A stretch of DNA of 35,590 bases from Verrucomicrobiota bacterium (lineage in GTDB: Bacteria > Verrucomicrobiota > Verrucomicrobiia > Opitutales > T3Sed10-336): NCBI GenBank assembly GCA_003565135.1, contig PXDC01000016.1, positions 1-35,590 of the forward strand, written 5' to 3'. The notes under the pieces are model-generated. The model was not told the origin of the DNA and did not search any database. It saw only the letters and a program-made list of their open reading frames with translations. Within the stretch, counting starts at the first letter, position 1. Each line of letters starts with the position of its first letter. Shown in pieces: positions 18,151 through 26,920 of the stretch. The position numbers were made by a program, and so were the translations under genes.

Positions 18151-21100
18151 ACCGGTCCGAATTCGAGGTCGTCGACCCAGAGGACCTGGTCCGGTTCGCC
18201 TCCGGGGTCCATGTGGATAAAGACCTCGCAATAACCGGGAGCCATTTCCAGGTCGAGGCGGTACTCCTTCCATTCCTCGCTCGGCTCGAGGGAGACGGTG
18301 CCACCGGAGCCGCGGGCGCCGGCCACCCGGACGCGGGCGTGGGTGGCGTCGCCCCGGGCGAAAAAGCGGAGGACGTAGTCGCCGCCCCGGCTGAGCCGCA
18401 TGGGCTGGCTCCGGGCCGTGACCCGGTCCTCGGGACGCACGAAGCGCAGGGCGGATTTGCCGGTGACGGCGTCCTCCTGGCTCCATCCGGGCCAGCCGGG
18501 ATCGGGCGAACGGGAATTGTGATTCACGTGCCAGCCCCGGGGCGGGTAATCGGGAATGCCCTCTTCGAAATCACCGTTGCGCAGCAGGTTCACCACGCGG
18601 CCGGCGTAGGACTCGACCTGTTCAGCCCGGAAGCGGGGCATTTCGTCGCCGGGAACGAAGCGGAAAAACACCTCCGTCTTGTCGCGCAGGGCACCGGTCA
18701 CGGCCCCGCGGCCGCGGACACTCGCTACCGGTGTCCAGCGGTCCTGCACCAGGAGTTCGGCCCGGTCGTCGGAGCTCTCCAGGCGGTAGCGCCCGGCCGC
18801 CCGGACCTGCGTTTCCGCGTAGGCCACCCACTCGCCGTTTTCGGCCCGCAGGACGTGCAGGGGCAGGTCGTACTCGCCCTCGCCGTCCCGCACCGTCAGC
18901 ACGGCCCCGGGCGGGCTTTCGCGGGGATCGTTTCGCGGGTCGACCCAGAGCACCCCGTCGAATTCGCCGGGCCAGGCCACGACCAGTTCGCCCGCCTCCC
19001 AGGAAAACGCGATTTCCGAGGCCTCGTCCGGTCGGTGCTGGGGGGCGATGAACACCCGCGAGGGTTCCCCGCCGCTGTAGAGGCGGATTTCCTGCGCCTC
19101 CGCCCGGGAGACCCAGAAGACCGCACGGGCGTCGGCACCGCCAAAGGCCCCGTAGACGTCGGCCGGGGACTCCATGCGGAGCAGTCGCCGGTCGCCGGCG
19201 TGCAGCCGGGACCCGCCGGACACCATCCAGCGCCGCACGTCGCCGTCGCCGTCGCGGGCGGCCGAGGCGGCCACGCCGTTGCTCTGCAGCCCGTGGCCGT
19301 AGATCTCATTGCCGTCCCGCAGGTAACGGCGGAAAAGCACGGTCTCCTCGCCCTCGGGACCGTCGAACGCCACCCCGATCGTAGCCGGATTCTCCACCGT
19401 GCGCCCCTCGCCCAGCGCGTCGCCGTCGGCGGCCTCGTAGGTGTTCATGAGAGCCAGAAAACGCTGTTCCTCCGCCTTGTTCGCAGTAGTGACCCGGATG
19501 TGCCAGGGCTCGGGAAAGGCCTCGGTAAAGCGGGACCAGGCCCGGGTCTGGATGGGGTACCGGCGCTCGTTCGATTGACGGTAGTCCAGCTCGCGGGGCA
19601 GGAGGTGCCGCACCCGCAGGCGCCGGTCCTGCTGGGGCACGGTCAGGACCCGCGCGGACGAATCGATCTCGGTCTCCTGGAAGGTGTTGAGCAGCCAGGA
19701 AAACGCGCTCGGCTCCTCCGCGGCCAGTTCGTCGTACACCACGTAGACCCCGGGCCGGATGAAGAGGATGGCACGCTCGAAGCGCTTCATCGGTTCCTCG
19801 TAGGCCCGGGAGGCGTCGCCGGAGAAAAAGGTGTAGGCGGGAGAATGGAAGAACTCGGTGATCTCACCCTTGTAATCGATCCCCTTGGGCTGCCCTTCTC
19901 CGTTGATGAGGATCGAATTGTGGGTGTTGGTGGTCACGGTCCACTTCATGTGGTAATCGTCGCCGTAATACGTGTAGTACCCCGTATCGGCGGCCAGGAT
20001 TTCGCCCCCGGAGTGGATGACGAAATTGTTCTGGTCGGCGTGGGCGTGACTGTGCCCGCCCCACCAGCTGCTGCGGAAAAAGATCCGGTCGCTCAGGTGA
20101 TCGTAGAAGCGGTCGTAGGCGGCGAGCTGCCCGGTCTCCGGAAACAGTTTGGCCTGCGCGATATCGACCGGCGGCTTGGGGGTCAGCTCGGTGTCGGACA
20201 GGTACTGGAACGGGATGTGATCCGGATTGGCGAATACGGTGTCGGACCACCACTGCAGGTAGGGATCCTCGTTCATCGAGGCCATGAGATTGGAGATGTA
20301 GGCGTCGGCCGAATTCCCCCAGGGCCACAGCAGGCTGTAGATGTCGCCGCCGTGATGGTACCAGTAGTTGAGCGCCATGGCGTAGAGCCAGAACTCCCCC
20401 GAATTGCGGATGCGGGGTTTGGCGAACACGTCGATACCGGTGGCCGAACGCATGGCGGCGAGCCCCTCCAGGATCCAGCGGAACTTGTGCCCGTAGGTCT
20501 GTCCCTCGAAGTACCCGCCGTCCTCGCTCGTCCAGGCGATCCGATTGGCGTACTGGCGCACCAGGTAATCGGTCCATTCCGCCGCCGCCGGGATGTCGGT
20601 CGCCACCGCCATCACCGTGGTGAGCAGGGCGTGCATGCATTGCTGGGGATGGGAGCGCTGGTACTCGAGGTGAATCCTCACCCGGTCGCGCAGGTACTCG
20701 TAGGCGGGCTCGGCGTGATACGCGATGTGATCGAGCACCCGCGCCCGCTCCCCGGCCGAGAGGTGGTGGTAAATCCGGTCGTAGGTGAGGGCGGCGTACT
20801 TGAGTCCGTTCTCGTAGGCGTAAACCACCGTGTCGTGCTGCGCCCGGTCGTCCACGTGGTAGTCGAGACGGGCATCGGCGACAAAGAGGAGCCACTCCCG
20901 GGCGGCTTCGGCGTACTCGGGTTCACCTGAGATGAGGTAGGCGAAGGAAAGGATGTTGCCGTTGTCGGCCGCGCTGTTGAGCGCGCGGTAATCGAATCCG
21001 TCATCCCAATACGGTTCCCCGTCCACCAGCCAGATCACCTGCCGGCGGGTGGGCTGACCCTCCCGCCAGGAATTGCTGCCGGGCGTCTCGCCCTCCGGCC

Positions 21101-21710
21101 GCCGCTCGGCCAGCGCCACCCGATCGCCCGGCTTCTCCGGCGACCGGTCCAGCACCCGGCCGGCACGCCACCGCACTTCCTCCCAGGCTTCCCGGGCCGA
21201 TCCCAACCGTCGCTCGCGGAACGCCTCCAGTTCGTCCGGCGTGGTGAAAACCCGCGGGTGATCCGGCATCGAGGCCAGAATGTCGTCCGTCGGCGGCACC
21301 GGCAGGGCCACCGCCGCCTCCGTCACTTCGAAGCGCCGCGACGGTCCCGGACGGGACCGCTCGCCCTCCTCCGTGACCGCGTAGTACCGCCAGTACCAGG
21401 TGCCCTCCTCCAGCACCGCCGAGTGATTGTAGAACGGCAGGTCGATGTCCTCGACCCGGAAAACGCCATCGGAAAACGCTGCGTCCCGGGCGAACTCCAG
21501 GGTGTAGGTCGCCGCCCGGTCGTCCACCCGCCACACCATGGGCGGGGGGTTGACCGCCACCGTTTCGCCGTCGGCGGGCGCCAGCGGCGGATGAGTCGAA
21601 GGCTGCTCGGACGCGTCCACCTCAAACCCCGCGTGCACGCAGCCGGAAACCCCGATGATCCCCGCCACCAGGGCGGCTTTTATCTGCAAGTACCGTGTTC
21701 GTTTCATCAT
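18138..21710 (-). CDS. Heparinase II/III-like / DUF4962 polysaccharide lyase-type protein with C-terminal carbohydrate-binding-like module
   Basis: 1190 aa; N-term leader; PADGETVAVNPPPMVWRVDDRAATYTLEFARDAAF (DUF4962-like); SSWWGGHSHAHADQNNFVIHSGGEILAADTGYYTYYGDDYHMKWTVTTNTHNSILINGEGQ (heparinase II/III-like); C-term NLLRNGDFEEG...ALRF. Confidence 0.88.
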   Translation of the reverse strand: MMKRTRYLQIKAALVAGIIGVSGCVHAGFEVDASEQPSTHPPLAPADGETVAVNPPPMVWRVDDRAATYTLEFARDAAFSDGVFRVEDIDLPFYNHSAVLEEGTWYWRYYAVTEEGERSRPGPSRRFEVTEAAVALPVPPTDDILASMPDHPRVFTTPDELEAFRERRLGSAREAWEEVRWRAGRVLDRSPEKPGDRVALAERRPEGETPGSNSWREGQPTRRQVIWLVDGEPYWDDGFDYRALNSAADNGNILSFAYLISGEPEYAEAAREWLLFVADARLDYHVDDRAQHDTVVYAYENGLKYAALTYDRIYHHLSAGERARVLDHIAYHAEPAYEYLRDRVRIHLEYQRSHPQQCMHALLTTVMAVATDIPAAAEWTDYLVRQYANRIAWTSEDGGYFEGQTYGHKFRWILEGLAAMRSATGIDVFAKPRIRNSGEFWLYAMALNYWYHHGGDIYSLLWPWGNSADAYISNLMASMNEDPYLQWWSDTVFANPDHIPFQYLSDTELTPKPPVDIAQAKLFPETGQLAAYDRFYDHLSDRIFFRSSWWGGHSHAHADQNNFVIHSGGEILAADTGYYTYYGDDYHMKWTVTTNTHNSILINGEGQPKGIDYKGEITEFFHSPAYTFFSGDASRAYEEPMKRFERAILFIRPGVYVVYDELAAEEPSAFSWLLNTFQETEIDSSARVLTVPQQDRRLRVRHLLPRELDYRQSNERRYPIQTRAWSRFTEAFPEPWHIRVTTANKAEEQRFLALMNTYEAADGDALGEGRTVENPATIGVAFDGPEGEETVLFRRYLRDGNEIYGHGLQSNGVAASAARDGDGDVRRWMVSGGSRLHAGDRRLLRMESPADVYGAFGGADARAVFWVSRAEAQEIRLYSGGEPSRVFIAPQHRPDEASEIAFSWEAGELVVAWPGEFDGVLWVDPRNDPRESPPGAVLTVRDGEGEYDLPLHVLRAENGEWVAYAETQVRAAGRYRLESSDDRAELLVQDRWTPVASVRGRGAVTGALRDKTEVFFRFVPGDEMPRFRAEQVESYAGRVVNLLRNGDFEEGIPDYPPRGWHVNHNSRSPDPGWPGWSQEDAVTGKSALRFVRPEDRVTARSQPMRLSRGGDYVLRFFARGDATHARVRVAGARGSGGTVSLEPSEEWKEYRLDLEMAPGYCEVFIHMDPGGEPDQVLWVDDLEFGPVGDS

Positions 21711-21717
21711 ACATCCT

Positions 21718-23064
21718 TTAAAAAATGCCCCGGTCCCGCATCCGGTTGAGCCATCGGTTCAGATCCTCCTCCAGGCCGTCGATCACGGCCTGCTCGCTCA
21801 GTTCCGGGTACGCCACCGCCTGGGAAAAGCGGTTGGTGACGATGCGGTGAATCTCCATGATGCCGGGTGCGTAAAGAAGCGGGGCGGTCTGCCCCTCCTC
21901 CATGGTGTCGGAAAACCGGGCCATCGAGGCCGGCGGCCGCATGCCCAGAAACTCCTCCCCGTAGGCGATCTCCCGGTAGATCGGCTGGGTGCGCAGCTCG
22001 CGCATGTTGATACGGGTCCCCTCCGGCGAAGCGGCGAAACGAACGAACTTCCGCGCCGCTTCCTCGTGGGCGGTGTGCTCCCATACCGCCAGGGTGGCCG
22101 CGCCCATCATGGATTCGGCCGAATGCTCACCGGCGGGAAACGGAAGCACGTCCCACTCGAATTCGGTGTGGTCGCGAAAGAGCGCCGTTGACATAATGGA
22201 GGCAAAGGTCAACGCCACCCGACCGTCCCGGAAGAGTTGCGAATGCCCTTCGTCCGCCCCCACCTCCGGCGGCACGGTGTAGCCCTCCTCGTGGAAACGC
22301 CGGATAAACCGCACCGCATCCAGCGCCTCCGGCTGGTTCACGGTGACGCGGGTCGGATGGTAGGAACTGTCAAAGAGGGTCACCCCCCGCTGACGCAGGA
22401 ACACCACCGGGTGTGGCAGGGAAACCGCATAGTCGGTCGGGGCGTCCGGGTCGGCGCGACGGCGCGACAGCCGCGGCGCGATCTCCTCCACGTACTCCCA
22501 CGTCCACTCCTCGTCCGCCGGCACGGGGATGCCCGCCGCCGCCAACGCCTCCATGTTGGCGTAGGTCACCGTCCCCATTACCGCCAACGGCAGCGCGTAA
22601 ACCCGGCCGTCGCGCTCGACCGCCTTGCGCACCATCGGCATGATCTCACCGTAGTCCTCCAGCGCCTCCATTTCGTCGGTGACATCCATGAGCACGCCGC
22701 GCGAGGCCCACTCGTCGTAGTAATTCACCCCGATCATGAACACGTCCGGCGCAACCGACCCCACCATCATGGCCTGGATCTTGTTGAAGTACTGACTGTA
22801 GCCCATGACCGTGACGTCCACCCGGATATCCGGGTGCTGCGCCTCAAACGCGTCCGCCAGGGCTCGCGCCGCGCGCTCCTGTTCCGGCGTGCCCCAGCAG
22901 GCGTAACGGATGCGCTCCCGCTCCCCCGCCTCCGGCTCGGTACACCCGGCCAGGCCCAGCGCCGCCAGGCCGAAGACAGCGCCCAGCACCGCCCGCCAAA
23001 AGACCCCTCGCCCGCTACCGGGACGCGGACCGTTCACTCCGGACGGTATTCTAAACAACAACAC
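21718..23064 (-). CDS. ABC transporter extracellular solute-binding lipoprotein, family 1 (sugar)
   Basis: 448 aa; lipobox LAALGLAGCTEPEAGERERIRYACWGTPEQERAARALADAFEAQHPDIRVDVTVMGYSQYFNKIQAMMVGSVAPDVFMIGVNYYDEWASRGVLMDVT. Confidence 0.93.
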   Translation of the reverse strand: MLLFRIPSGVNGPRPGSGRGVFWRAVLGAVFGLAALGLAGCTEPEAGERERIRYACWGTPEQERAARALADAFEAQHPDIRVDVTVMGYSQYFNKIQAMMVGSVAPDVFMIGVNYYDEWASRGVLMDVTDEMEALEDYGEIMPMVRKAVERDGRVYALPLAVMGTVTYANMEALAAAGIPVPADEEWTWEYVEEIAPRLSRRRADPDAPTDYAVSLPHPVVFLRQRGVTLFDSSYHPTRVTVNQPEALDAVRFIRRFHEEGYTVPPEVGADEGHSQLFRDGRVALTFASIMSTALFRDHTEFEWDVLPFPAGEHSAESMMGAATLAVWEHTAHEEAARKFVRFAASPEGTRINMRELRTQPIYREIAYGEEFLGMRPPASMARFSDTMEEGQTAPLLYAPGIMEIHRIVTNRFSQAVAYPELSEQAVIDGLEEDLNRWLNRMRDRGIF

Positions 23065-23169
23065 GGATCGAGACCTGGTTCGGGATTCATGCCATCAACA
23101 ACCCCTCCACCTAAATCACTTCCAAACAAAATTTCTACACTAAAAATCACTCAATCCCAAAAACCGCCA

Positions 23170-23220
23170 CGGATCCGTGATCGGTGATCCGTGATTGGTG
23201 ATTGGTCACTGGTGACTCAT
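23170..23220. repeat. Heptanucleotide tract
   Basis: GATCCGT-GATCGGT-GATCCGT-GATTGGT-GATTGGT-CACTGGT-GACTCAT. Confidence 0.8.
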
Positions 23221-23234
23221 GCCGTCCAGGTACG

Positions 23235-23367
23235 CCTGTCCGTGAGGACAGGAAACCCCGGGCGGTACGGGTATTTTGCGGAAAGCGCTTTGCCGTGCGG
23301 TGCTCCGCACCGCATTCCCCCCGCTCCTCACGGAACGGCCTGCGTGGGGAAGCACTCCCAACGTCCG
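23235..23367 (+). repeat. Structured repeat element S, copy 1
   Basis: CCTGTCC-GTGA-GGACAGG hairpin, GGGCGGTACGGGTA, AAAGCGCTTT, TGCGGTGC-TCC-GCACCGCA hairpin, CTCACGGAACGGCCTGCGTGGGG, CAACGTCCG. Confidence 0.8.
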
Positions 23368-23378
23368 ATTTCCCGAAC

Positions 23379-23410
23379 CGAATCACCAATCACGGATCAC
23401 CAATCATCCG
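23379..23410. repeat. Heptanucleotide tract
   Basis: AATCACC-AATCACG-GATCACC-AATCATC. Confidence 0.7.
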
Positions 23411-23502
23411 CTAACTCTCACCGGGCGGAAACAGTTTACGGCGAACGGGGCCATTCCGGGATTGCAGTGGACCGCCTTTCGGGTAAATTAAGCGTTCTGA
23501 TT

Positions 23503-23943
23503 ATGGATGTCTGGGAGACGGTACGGGTACTGCGACGGCAGGCGTGGGTGCGCCTGGCCATGGTGGCGGCGTGCGGCCTGCTGGTGTATTTGACGGGGCG
23601 CGATTCGGGGCGGGCGGCCGATTTTGCGTTTCTGCCCGGTTGGCTCGTCGATTGGGCCGATTCCCACGACCAGGCACCTCATTTCTTCGCGTTTTTCCTC
23701 GTCTGCCTGCCGGCCTTCGCTTTCCGGTTTCCGGAGCGCGACGTCCTCCGGATCGCCGGCGCCGAAACCGAACCGCGCTCCCGTTACCAGCTTTTTTCGG
23801 CATTTTTCTTCGCCTTCCTGGCCGTCCTCCTCGAGTTCGTCCAGCGCCTGATCCCCACCCGCTCCTTCAACCCGGACGATCTCGCCGCCAACCTGCTCGG
23901 CGTTACCGCCGCCTGGTGCGTGTGGAAAATAATCCATCGCTAA
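23503..23943 (+). CDS. VanZ-like family membrane protein
   Basis: MDVWETVRVLRRQAWVRLAMVAACGLLVYLTG...DSHDQAPHFFAFFLVCLPAF...LLEFVQRLIPTRSFNPDDLAANLLGVTAAW; VanZ-like H-F and E-Q-...-R-...-D-N/D-GxN pattern. Confidence 0.8.
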   Translation: MDVWETVRVLRRQAWVRLAMVAACGLLVYLTGRDSGRAADFAFLPGWLVDWADSHDQAPHFFAFFLVCLPAFAFRFPERDVLRIAGAETEPRSRYQLFSAFFFAFLAVLLEFVQRLIPTRSFNPDDLAANLLGVTAAWCVWKIIHR

Positions 23944-24180
23944 CCCGTTCCCCGGCTGAGCCCCGGTTTACCCGGGCCCCGCCGGCCTGGCGCGGCGTGA
24001 CGGCAGGTACCGGCTGAAGCGGCGCATGACGTCCCGTTCGCACAAATCAGGGCAAATGCACAATTTACGGGTTTCCCCTATAGACCCCGAGCCATTCAGG
24101 GTATATAAAGAGTTTATCCATTCTGCTTTATCCCTCGTCCGGGAACAATCAACCCAACACCCAAACCGGAGACCCCAACC

Positions 24181-24453
24181 ATGAAATACATCCTCTCCTT
24201 CGGAGCCGCCCTCCTTATTCTGTTGGCCGCGGGCGCGGTCCAACAAACCGCCTTCAGTCAGCCCGGAAACGCGCCCGCCCCGGCGCCGGGATTCGCCCAG
24301 GGTAACGCCGTCGGTCCCCCCGACGCCTTCGCCCCGCCCCGCACCGACAACCCCCGGGCCAATGAACGCAGTCGTCCCGGCGGCCCCCGTGTCGGCGACG
24401 GCCAGCAAATGATCGTTATCCCCGGCCACGGCGTCGTCATCTCGCCCAGCTGA
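24181..24453 (+). CDS. Small secreted Pro/Gly-rich protein of unknown function
   Basis: 90 aa with clear signal peptide MKYILSFGAALLILLAAGAVQQTAFSQ; low-complexity remainder. Confidence 0.6.
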   Translation: MKYILSFGAALLILLAAGAVQQTAFSQPGNAPAPAPGFAQGNAVGPPDAFAPPRTDNPRANERSRPGGPRVGDGQQMIVIPGHGVVISPS

Positions 24454-24581
24454 TCGGAACGAATCAGGATTTTGTCGCCGGCGATCGTCCGCGGAGGCGA
24501 CCGGGCTTAACCGTGAATCCAGACGCCGCTACCGCCCCCCGGGAACTCTCTTCTCCGGGCTGATTGGCATCAATCCTGTTT

Positions 24582-24611
24582 TGGGGATTGGTGATTCGTG
24601 ACTCGTTATTG
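24582..24611. repeat. Heptanucleotide tract
   Basis: GGGGATT-GGTGATT-CGTGACT-CGTTATT. Confidence 0.75.
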
Positions 24612-24627
24612 TCAGCGCCCACGACGA

Positions 24628-24790
24628 CCTGTCCGTGAGGACGGGGAACCCCGAGCGGTACGGGTAATTCGCGCGAAGCGCTTTCGGAGTGCGGTGCTTT
24701 GCACCAGCTATTCCCCGAACCGCAGCCAACCGGCGTTCCCACACTCACGGAGCGGCTTTCGTGGGAAATCAATCCCAGCCTCTAGTCCAC
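24628..24790 (+). repeat. Structured repeat element S, copy 2
   Basis: CCTGTCCGTGAGGACGGGGAACCCCGAGCGGTACGGGTAATTCGCGCGAAGCGCTTTCGGAGTGCGGTGCTTTGCACCAGC...CCACACTCACGGAGCGGCTTTCGTGGGAA. Confidence 0.8.
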
Positions 24791-24834
24791 GTCGAACAAA
24801 TCACCGATCAGCCTCCCCCAGTCGCACGGCCGCG

Positions 24835-25698
24835 CTACCGGCGGCGACGACGGAGCAGCACCACGGCACCGAGGACACTGGCGCCGAAGAGCAGCGCGTA
24901 TGTGGACGGTTCGGGAATCACGGTACCGCCCAAGTCCGGACCCACCAGACGGCCGAAGGCCACCGTGTTGGTATTGGTGGTATTGGCGTTACCCCAGGCA
25001 AAAAGCGCGAAGGTGACCTCGGTACCTGCCGCCATCTCCTGCAGATCCGAAAACGCGCTCAAGTCGAATGTCGGCATGGGATTGCCGGGATCCGTCGTAT
25101 TCCCACTCTGACCGGCAAGATCGGGAGGAAGCTCGAAAGCGCCCGGATCATTGGGATCGGGTACGCCGAACTTCATGTATTCTTCCGGATTGAACGAAGT
25201 ATCGGTGTTGGTGCCGGACGAACGCCCCCGATAGGTAAAGTCCACCACCGTGGTCCCGGCCGTGGCGAAGCCGTCGAGACTGTACTGAAGCTCGAAAAAC
25301 ATGGGGCCGTTAAGCGCCGAACGCCGCAGAGAAATGTCGAGGGTCGACAGGGACGCCGTGTAACCGGGAAGTACGGAAACGTTCAGGCCGATCCATTCAC
25401 CGTTGGCAATGGCGATATCCCTGCTCGGAAGCGGCGAATCGCCGCCGTCGCCCACATGCCAGTTATTGGCGCTGAAGCCGTTGGTGAGGTTGGTGTTGTC
25501 GACACCCGGCCCGCGCAAAAGGCCGTCGGAGGCCAACCCCTCGGCAATCGTCGTCGGCGCCCGCGTAGCCAAAGGCTCATTCGGAATCCCCGAAAGATCG
25601 AAATTCATAATCGATTGTCCGTGCACATGCGCACCGGTCGCCGCTACCAGCGCACCGAGGGCAAAAACCGAACCAAAGTTTTTCGAAACGGAAGTCAT
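24835..25698 (-). CDS. PEP-CTERM sorting-domain protein
   Basis: Start MTSVSKNFGSVFALGALVAATGAHVHGQS at 25698; C-term VIPEPSTYALLFGASVLGAVVLLRRRRR. ORF track start 26091 runs through a MITE-like repeat and is unlikely. Confidence 0.9.
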   Translation of the reverse strand: MTSVSKNFGSVFALGALVAATGAHVHGQSIMNFDLSGIPNEPLATRAPTTIAEGLASDGLLRGPGVDNTNLTNGFSANNWHVGDGGDSPLPSRDIAIANGEWIGLNVSVLPGYTASLSTLDISLRRSALNGPMFFELQYSLDGFATAGTTVVDFTYRGRSSGTNTDTSFNPEEYMKFGVPDPNDPGAFELPPDLAGQSGNTTDPGNPMPTFDLSAFSDLQEMAAGTEVTFALFAWGNANTTNTNTVAFGRLVGPDLGGTVIPEPSTYALLFGASVLGAVVLLRRRRR

Positions 25699-25803
25699 GG
25701 AGGTGTGGAGTTTGAGATTTAGAAAAGCGTCACGTCCGGCATTAGAGGCGACGTATACCAAGAAAGAAAGCGGCAGGCACCGCAAATCCTGGATAGTTAT
25801 CCT

Positions 25804-25819
25804 GAATGAAAATTCATTC
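25804..25819. promoter_or_regulatory. Possible operator palindrome GAATGAA-AA-TTCATTC
   Basis: Perfect 7-bp arms about 105 bp upstream of PEP-CTERM start 25698. Confidence 0.35.
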
Positions 25820-25878
25820 CTGTCAAGAAACTTCCGAGTATTATTATTCAACCCGGACCCCCAATACCCTGTCCTTAT

Positions 25879-26028
25879 TATACTCCCCGTCGCCACGTTT
25901 TCGGATTTCTCCGTAGCGAGGGGGTTTATCCACCGATTCTCCGGGTCCCCGGATCTCCCGGGATAAACCCGGTCGCCACAAAAACGGGAGTGCCGCTGTT
26001 TGCGAAAAACTCGATGACGGCAAGTATA
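25879..26028. mobile_element. MITE-like element M, copy 2
   Basis: TIRs TATACTCCCCGTCGCC / TATACTTGCCGTCATC; internal arms GGGTTTATCC...GGATAAACCC-like; strongly similar to 1128-1279. Confidence 0.8.
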
Positions 26029-26079
26029 TATGAGTGCGTGGTGGGTGCCTGGCAACTCATCCCAACTTCCGCTGCCTGC

Positions 26080-26114
26080 CCAACCCATCACGAGGAGTCA
26101 CCCATCACCGATCC
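26080..26114. repeat. Degenerate heptanucleotide tract
   Basis: CAACCCATCACGAGGAGTCACCCATCACCGATCC. Confidence 0.45.
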
Positions 26115-26319
26115 AGGCAGGCTGCCGCCCGTTACCTCCAACTTCGGAAGCAACCGCGGAACATCGGATCCGTTTTCCACGTTTCCTCGTCCCTGACCCT
26201 CCCCGATCCGGACTTGCTTTCCGGGGACTTCTCCAGCAGATTGGGGGCACGAATCGGTGTTTTCACTTGCCGGTGTCATCGGAGATCCGAGGCGGCGGCG
26301 CGAGCGAAGGAACTAAAAA

Positions 26320-26661
26320 ATGGTACTGAAAGAGGGAGAAAAAATTCACGTCATTGTGCGGCGGTTCTTTGAACGGGACGTGCGTCGTCATTTCATCGGC
26401 GAAGTCGAGGGTGTCTCCGAATCGGTCGCGCGGGTGCGCGGGTACACCTTTCTCATGGACAAGGGTACCAACCAGTACGTTCGCCGCAGCGAACGCACCC
26501 GGTTAATATCGCTGGTGGACGCGGGCAACGCCATTACCGTTCTGCCCGACAAGAGCAGTATCGAGGATGCCCGGTACGTCTACTCCGAAACGGAGGGAAT
26601 GGTCATTACCGACGGCAGCAACTTCCAGCTCGAGATCAACGAAATCGGTTTCCGGGCGTAG
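26320..26661 (+). CDS. Conserved-looking small hypothetical protein
   Basis: 113 aa: MVLKEGEKIHVIVRRFFERDVRRHFIGEVEGVSESVARVRGYTFLMDKGTNQYVRRSERTRLISL; no overlapping better ORF. Confidence 0.8.
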   Translation: MVLKEGEKIHVIVRRFFERDVRRHFIGEVEGVSESVARVRGYTFLMDKGTNQYVRRSERTRLISLVDAGNAITVLPDKSSIEDARYVYSETEGMVITDGSNFQLEINEIGFRA

Positions 26662-26774
26662 GGAGGCGTTGGGGATGGGTGATCGGTAGATTCGTTCCGC
26701 ACACAGTCAGCACCGACAACGGAAAACCTTCCGCTCTGTCGATTTTGGCAAAATCATTTTTTGGAGGTAGTGAC

Positions 26775-26803
26775 GGATCTCCCGGAATAAACCCGGTCGC
26801 TAC
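26775..26803. repeat. Fragment of element M (right inner arm)
   Basis: GGATCTCCCGGAATAAACCCGGTCGCTAC versus GGATCTCCCGGGATAAACCCGGTCGCCAC in copy 2. Confidence 0.7.
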
Positions 26804-26817
26804 AGTGTTAGGTTAGG

Positions 26818-26886
26818 TACTTGTTCGTTACCGACAACCGACAACCTCCCCGCCCCACCGAATAACCCATCACGAGTCACCCATTT
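26818..26886. repeat. Degenerate heptanucleotide tract
   Basis: CCGACAA-CCGACAA ... AACCCAT-CACGAGT-CACCCAT. Confidence 0.6.
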
Positions 26887-26920
26887 CCCCGGGGAGACGT
26901 GATTCGGGGGGGGGGCCGCG

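Noticed and set aside
17664-20930. 1088-aa plus-strand ORF
   Set aside because: It is antisense to the well-supported DUF4962/heparinase-like gene, has no recognisable domain, is Val/Gly/His/Pro-rich as expected for a shadow frame in high-GC DNA, and starts inside repeat S.
23235-23252. Hammerhead-like ribozyme core (CTGTCCGTGAGGACAG)
   Set aside because: Only a simple GNRA-type hairpin; the conserved CUGAUGA and GAAA core strands are missing.
23191-23502. N-terminal extension of the VanZ-like ORF
   Set aside because: The extension is translated repeat S plus heptamer DNA; the real start is most likely ATG 23503.
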